Below, piece by piece: positions 63,797 through 64,000 of a DNA stretch of 64,000 nt (within the stretch, counting starts at the first letter, position 1; every line of letters begins with the position of its first letter). The translations under genes and the position numbers were made by a program. Source of the stretch: JAZKAR01 sp040389065 (GTDB taxonomy: Bacteria; Pseudomonadota; Gammaproteobacteria; Burkholderiales; Casimicrobiaceae); the NCBI GenBank assembly GCA_040389065.1, contig JAZKAR010000016.1, forward strand, positions 124,001 to 188,000, written 5' to 3'. The notes beneath the pieces are model-generated. The model was given only the letters and a program-made list of their open reading frames with translations, was not told the DNA's origin and searched no databases.

Positions 63797-64000
63797 GTGA
63801 ATTTGATTGAGCAGTTAGAGCAAGAAGAAGTTGCTCGTTTAACGGCAAATCGCCCGTTACCTAATTTTAATCCCGGTGATACCGTGATTGTAAGTGTAAA
63901 CGTGGTTGAAGGTGAGCGTCGTCGTGTTCAGGCGTATGAAGGTGTTGTGATTGCCAAGCGTAATCGTGGTTTACATTCTGCATTTATCGTTCGTAAAATT
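63797..64000 (+). CDS. rplS: Ribosomal protein L19 (partial)
   Basis: The first 68 residues are seen and the frame continues past the window. MNLIEQLEQEEVARLTANRP and FNPGDTVIVSVNVVEGERRR then VQAYEGVVIAKRNRGLHSAF are typical L19. The start is GTG with AAGGAGTGA upstream. It lies 56 bases after trmD, keeping the rimM-trmD-rplS order. Confidence 0.96.
   Translation, partial: MNLIEQLEQEEVARLTANRPLPNFNPGDTVIVSVNVVEGERRRVQAYEGVVIAKRNRGLHSAFIVRKI

Overview
The window reads as chromosomal DNA of a low-GC (visibly AT-rich) betaproteobacterium, probably Burkholderiales-like. The signs are the trxA-rho-rpmE order, a Rho and an RpoH of betaproteobacterial type, an 86-residue IF-1, a RibBA with a degenerate C-terminal half, a DUF3391/HD-GYP protein and a GmhA/DiaA-BON gene pair. 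This is inferred from remembered protein families, not from a database search. No prophage, plasmid, CRISPR array or full-length insertion sequence was seen. Most of the DNA is housekeeping genes in short operons with AT-rich spacers.

Layout: 1-10 kb holds a partial membrane protein, Kup, DNA repair (Mpg, photolyase), a GNAT/FemAB-like protein, small exported or membrane proteins and a TerC/Alx protein. 10-16 kb holds a ZIP transporter, a 10-N assembly gap, rpoH behind a CIRCE-like operator, and a pgi-gmhA-BON-hldC run that suits ADP-heptose and envelope synthesis. 16-27 kb holds dksA, sodB, yceI, terD, msbA, an unknown 68-residue protein with an unusual leader, serS, galU, a CBS protein, a degenerate HD-GYP protein and a nitrilase. 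27-42 kb holds hpnC/hpnD, tRNA-Leu, tig, the complete histidine-degradation set hutU-hutH-hutG-hutI, an ABC exporter overlapping ruvA-ruvC, trxA and rho. 42-59 kb holds rpmE2, an ArnT-like membrane protein, nusB-ribH-ribBA, tRNA-Arg, a third ABC exporter, a glycine-zipper protein, TSUP, HAD, hemH, cspA, infA, hrcA and a large Hpt-REC-GGDEF-EAL protein. The end is ffh and rpsP-[methyltransferase]-rimM-trmD-rplS.

The most interesting structure is not a gene. Nine copies of one 70-140 bp intergenic element occur in both orientations. Most have near-perfect inverted termini (TAGAAGTTACGCAGTT / AACTGCGTAACTTCTA) and some are flanked by short AT-rich direct repeats. They look like a high-density MITE family. 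One copy, together with an orphan adenine DNA methyltransferase, splits the normally compact rpsP-rimM-trmD-rplS operon. A second, unrelated 166 bp inverted-repeat element lies after rpmE2.

Other points: HpnC has four aspartates replaced by asparagine. The HD-GYP protein has lost two metal histidines. Thioredoxin has a CQPC active site. HrcA and its apparent target rpoH are both in the window.
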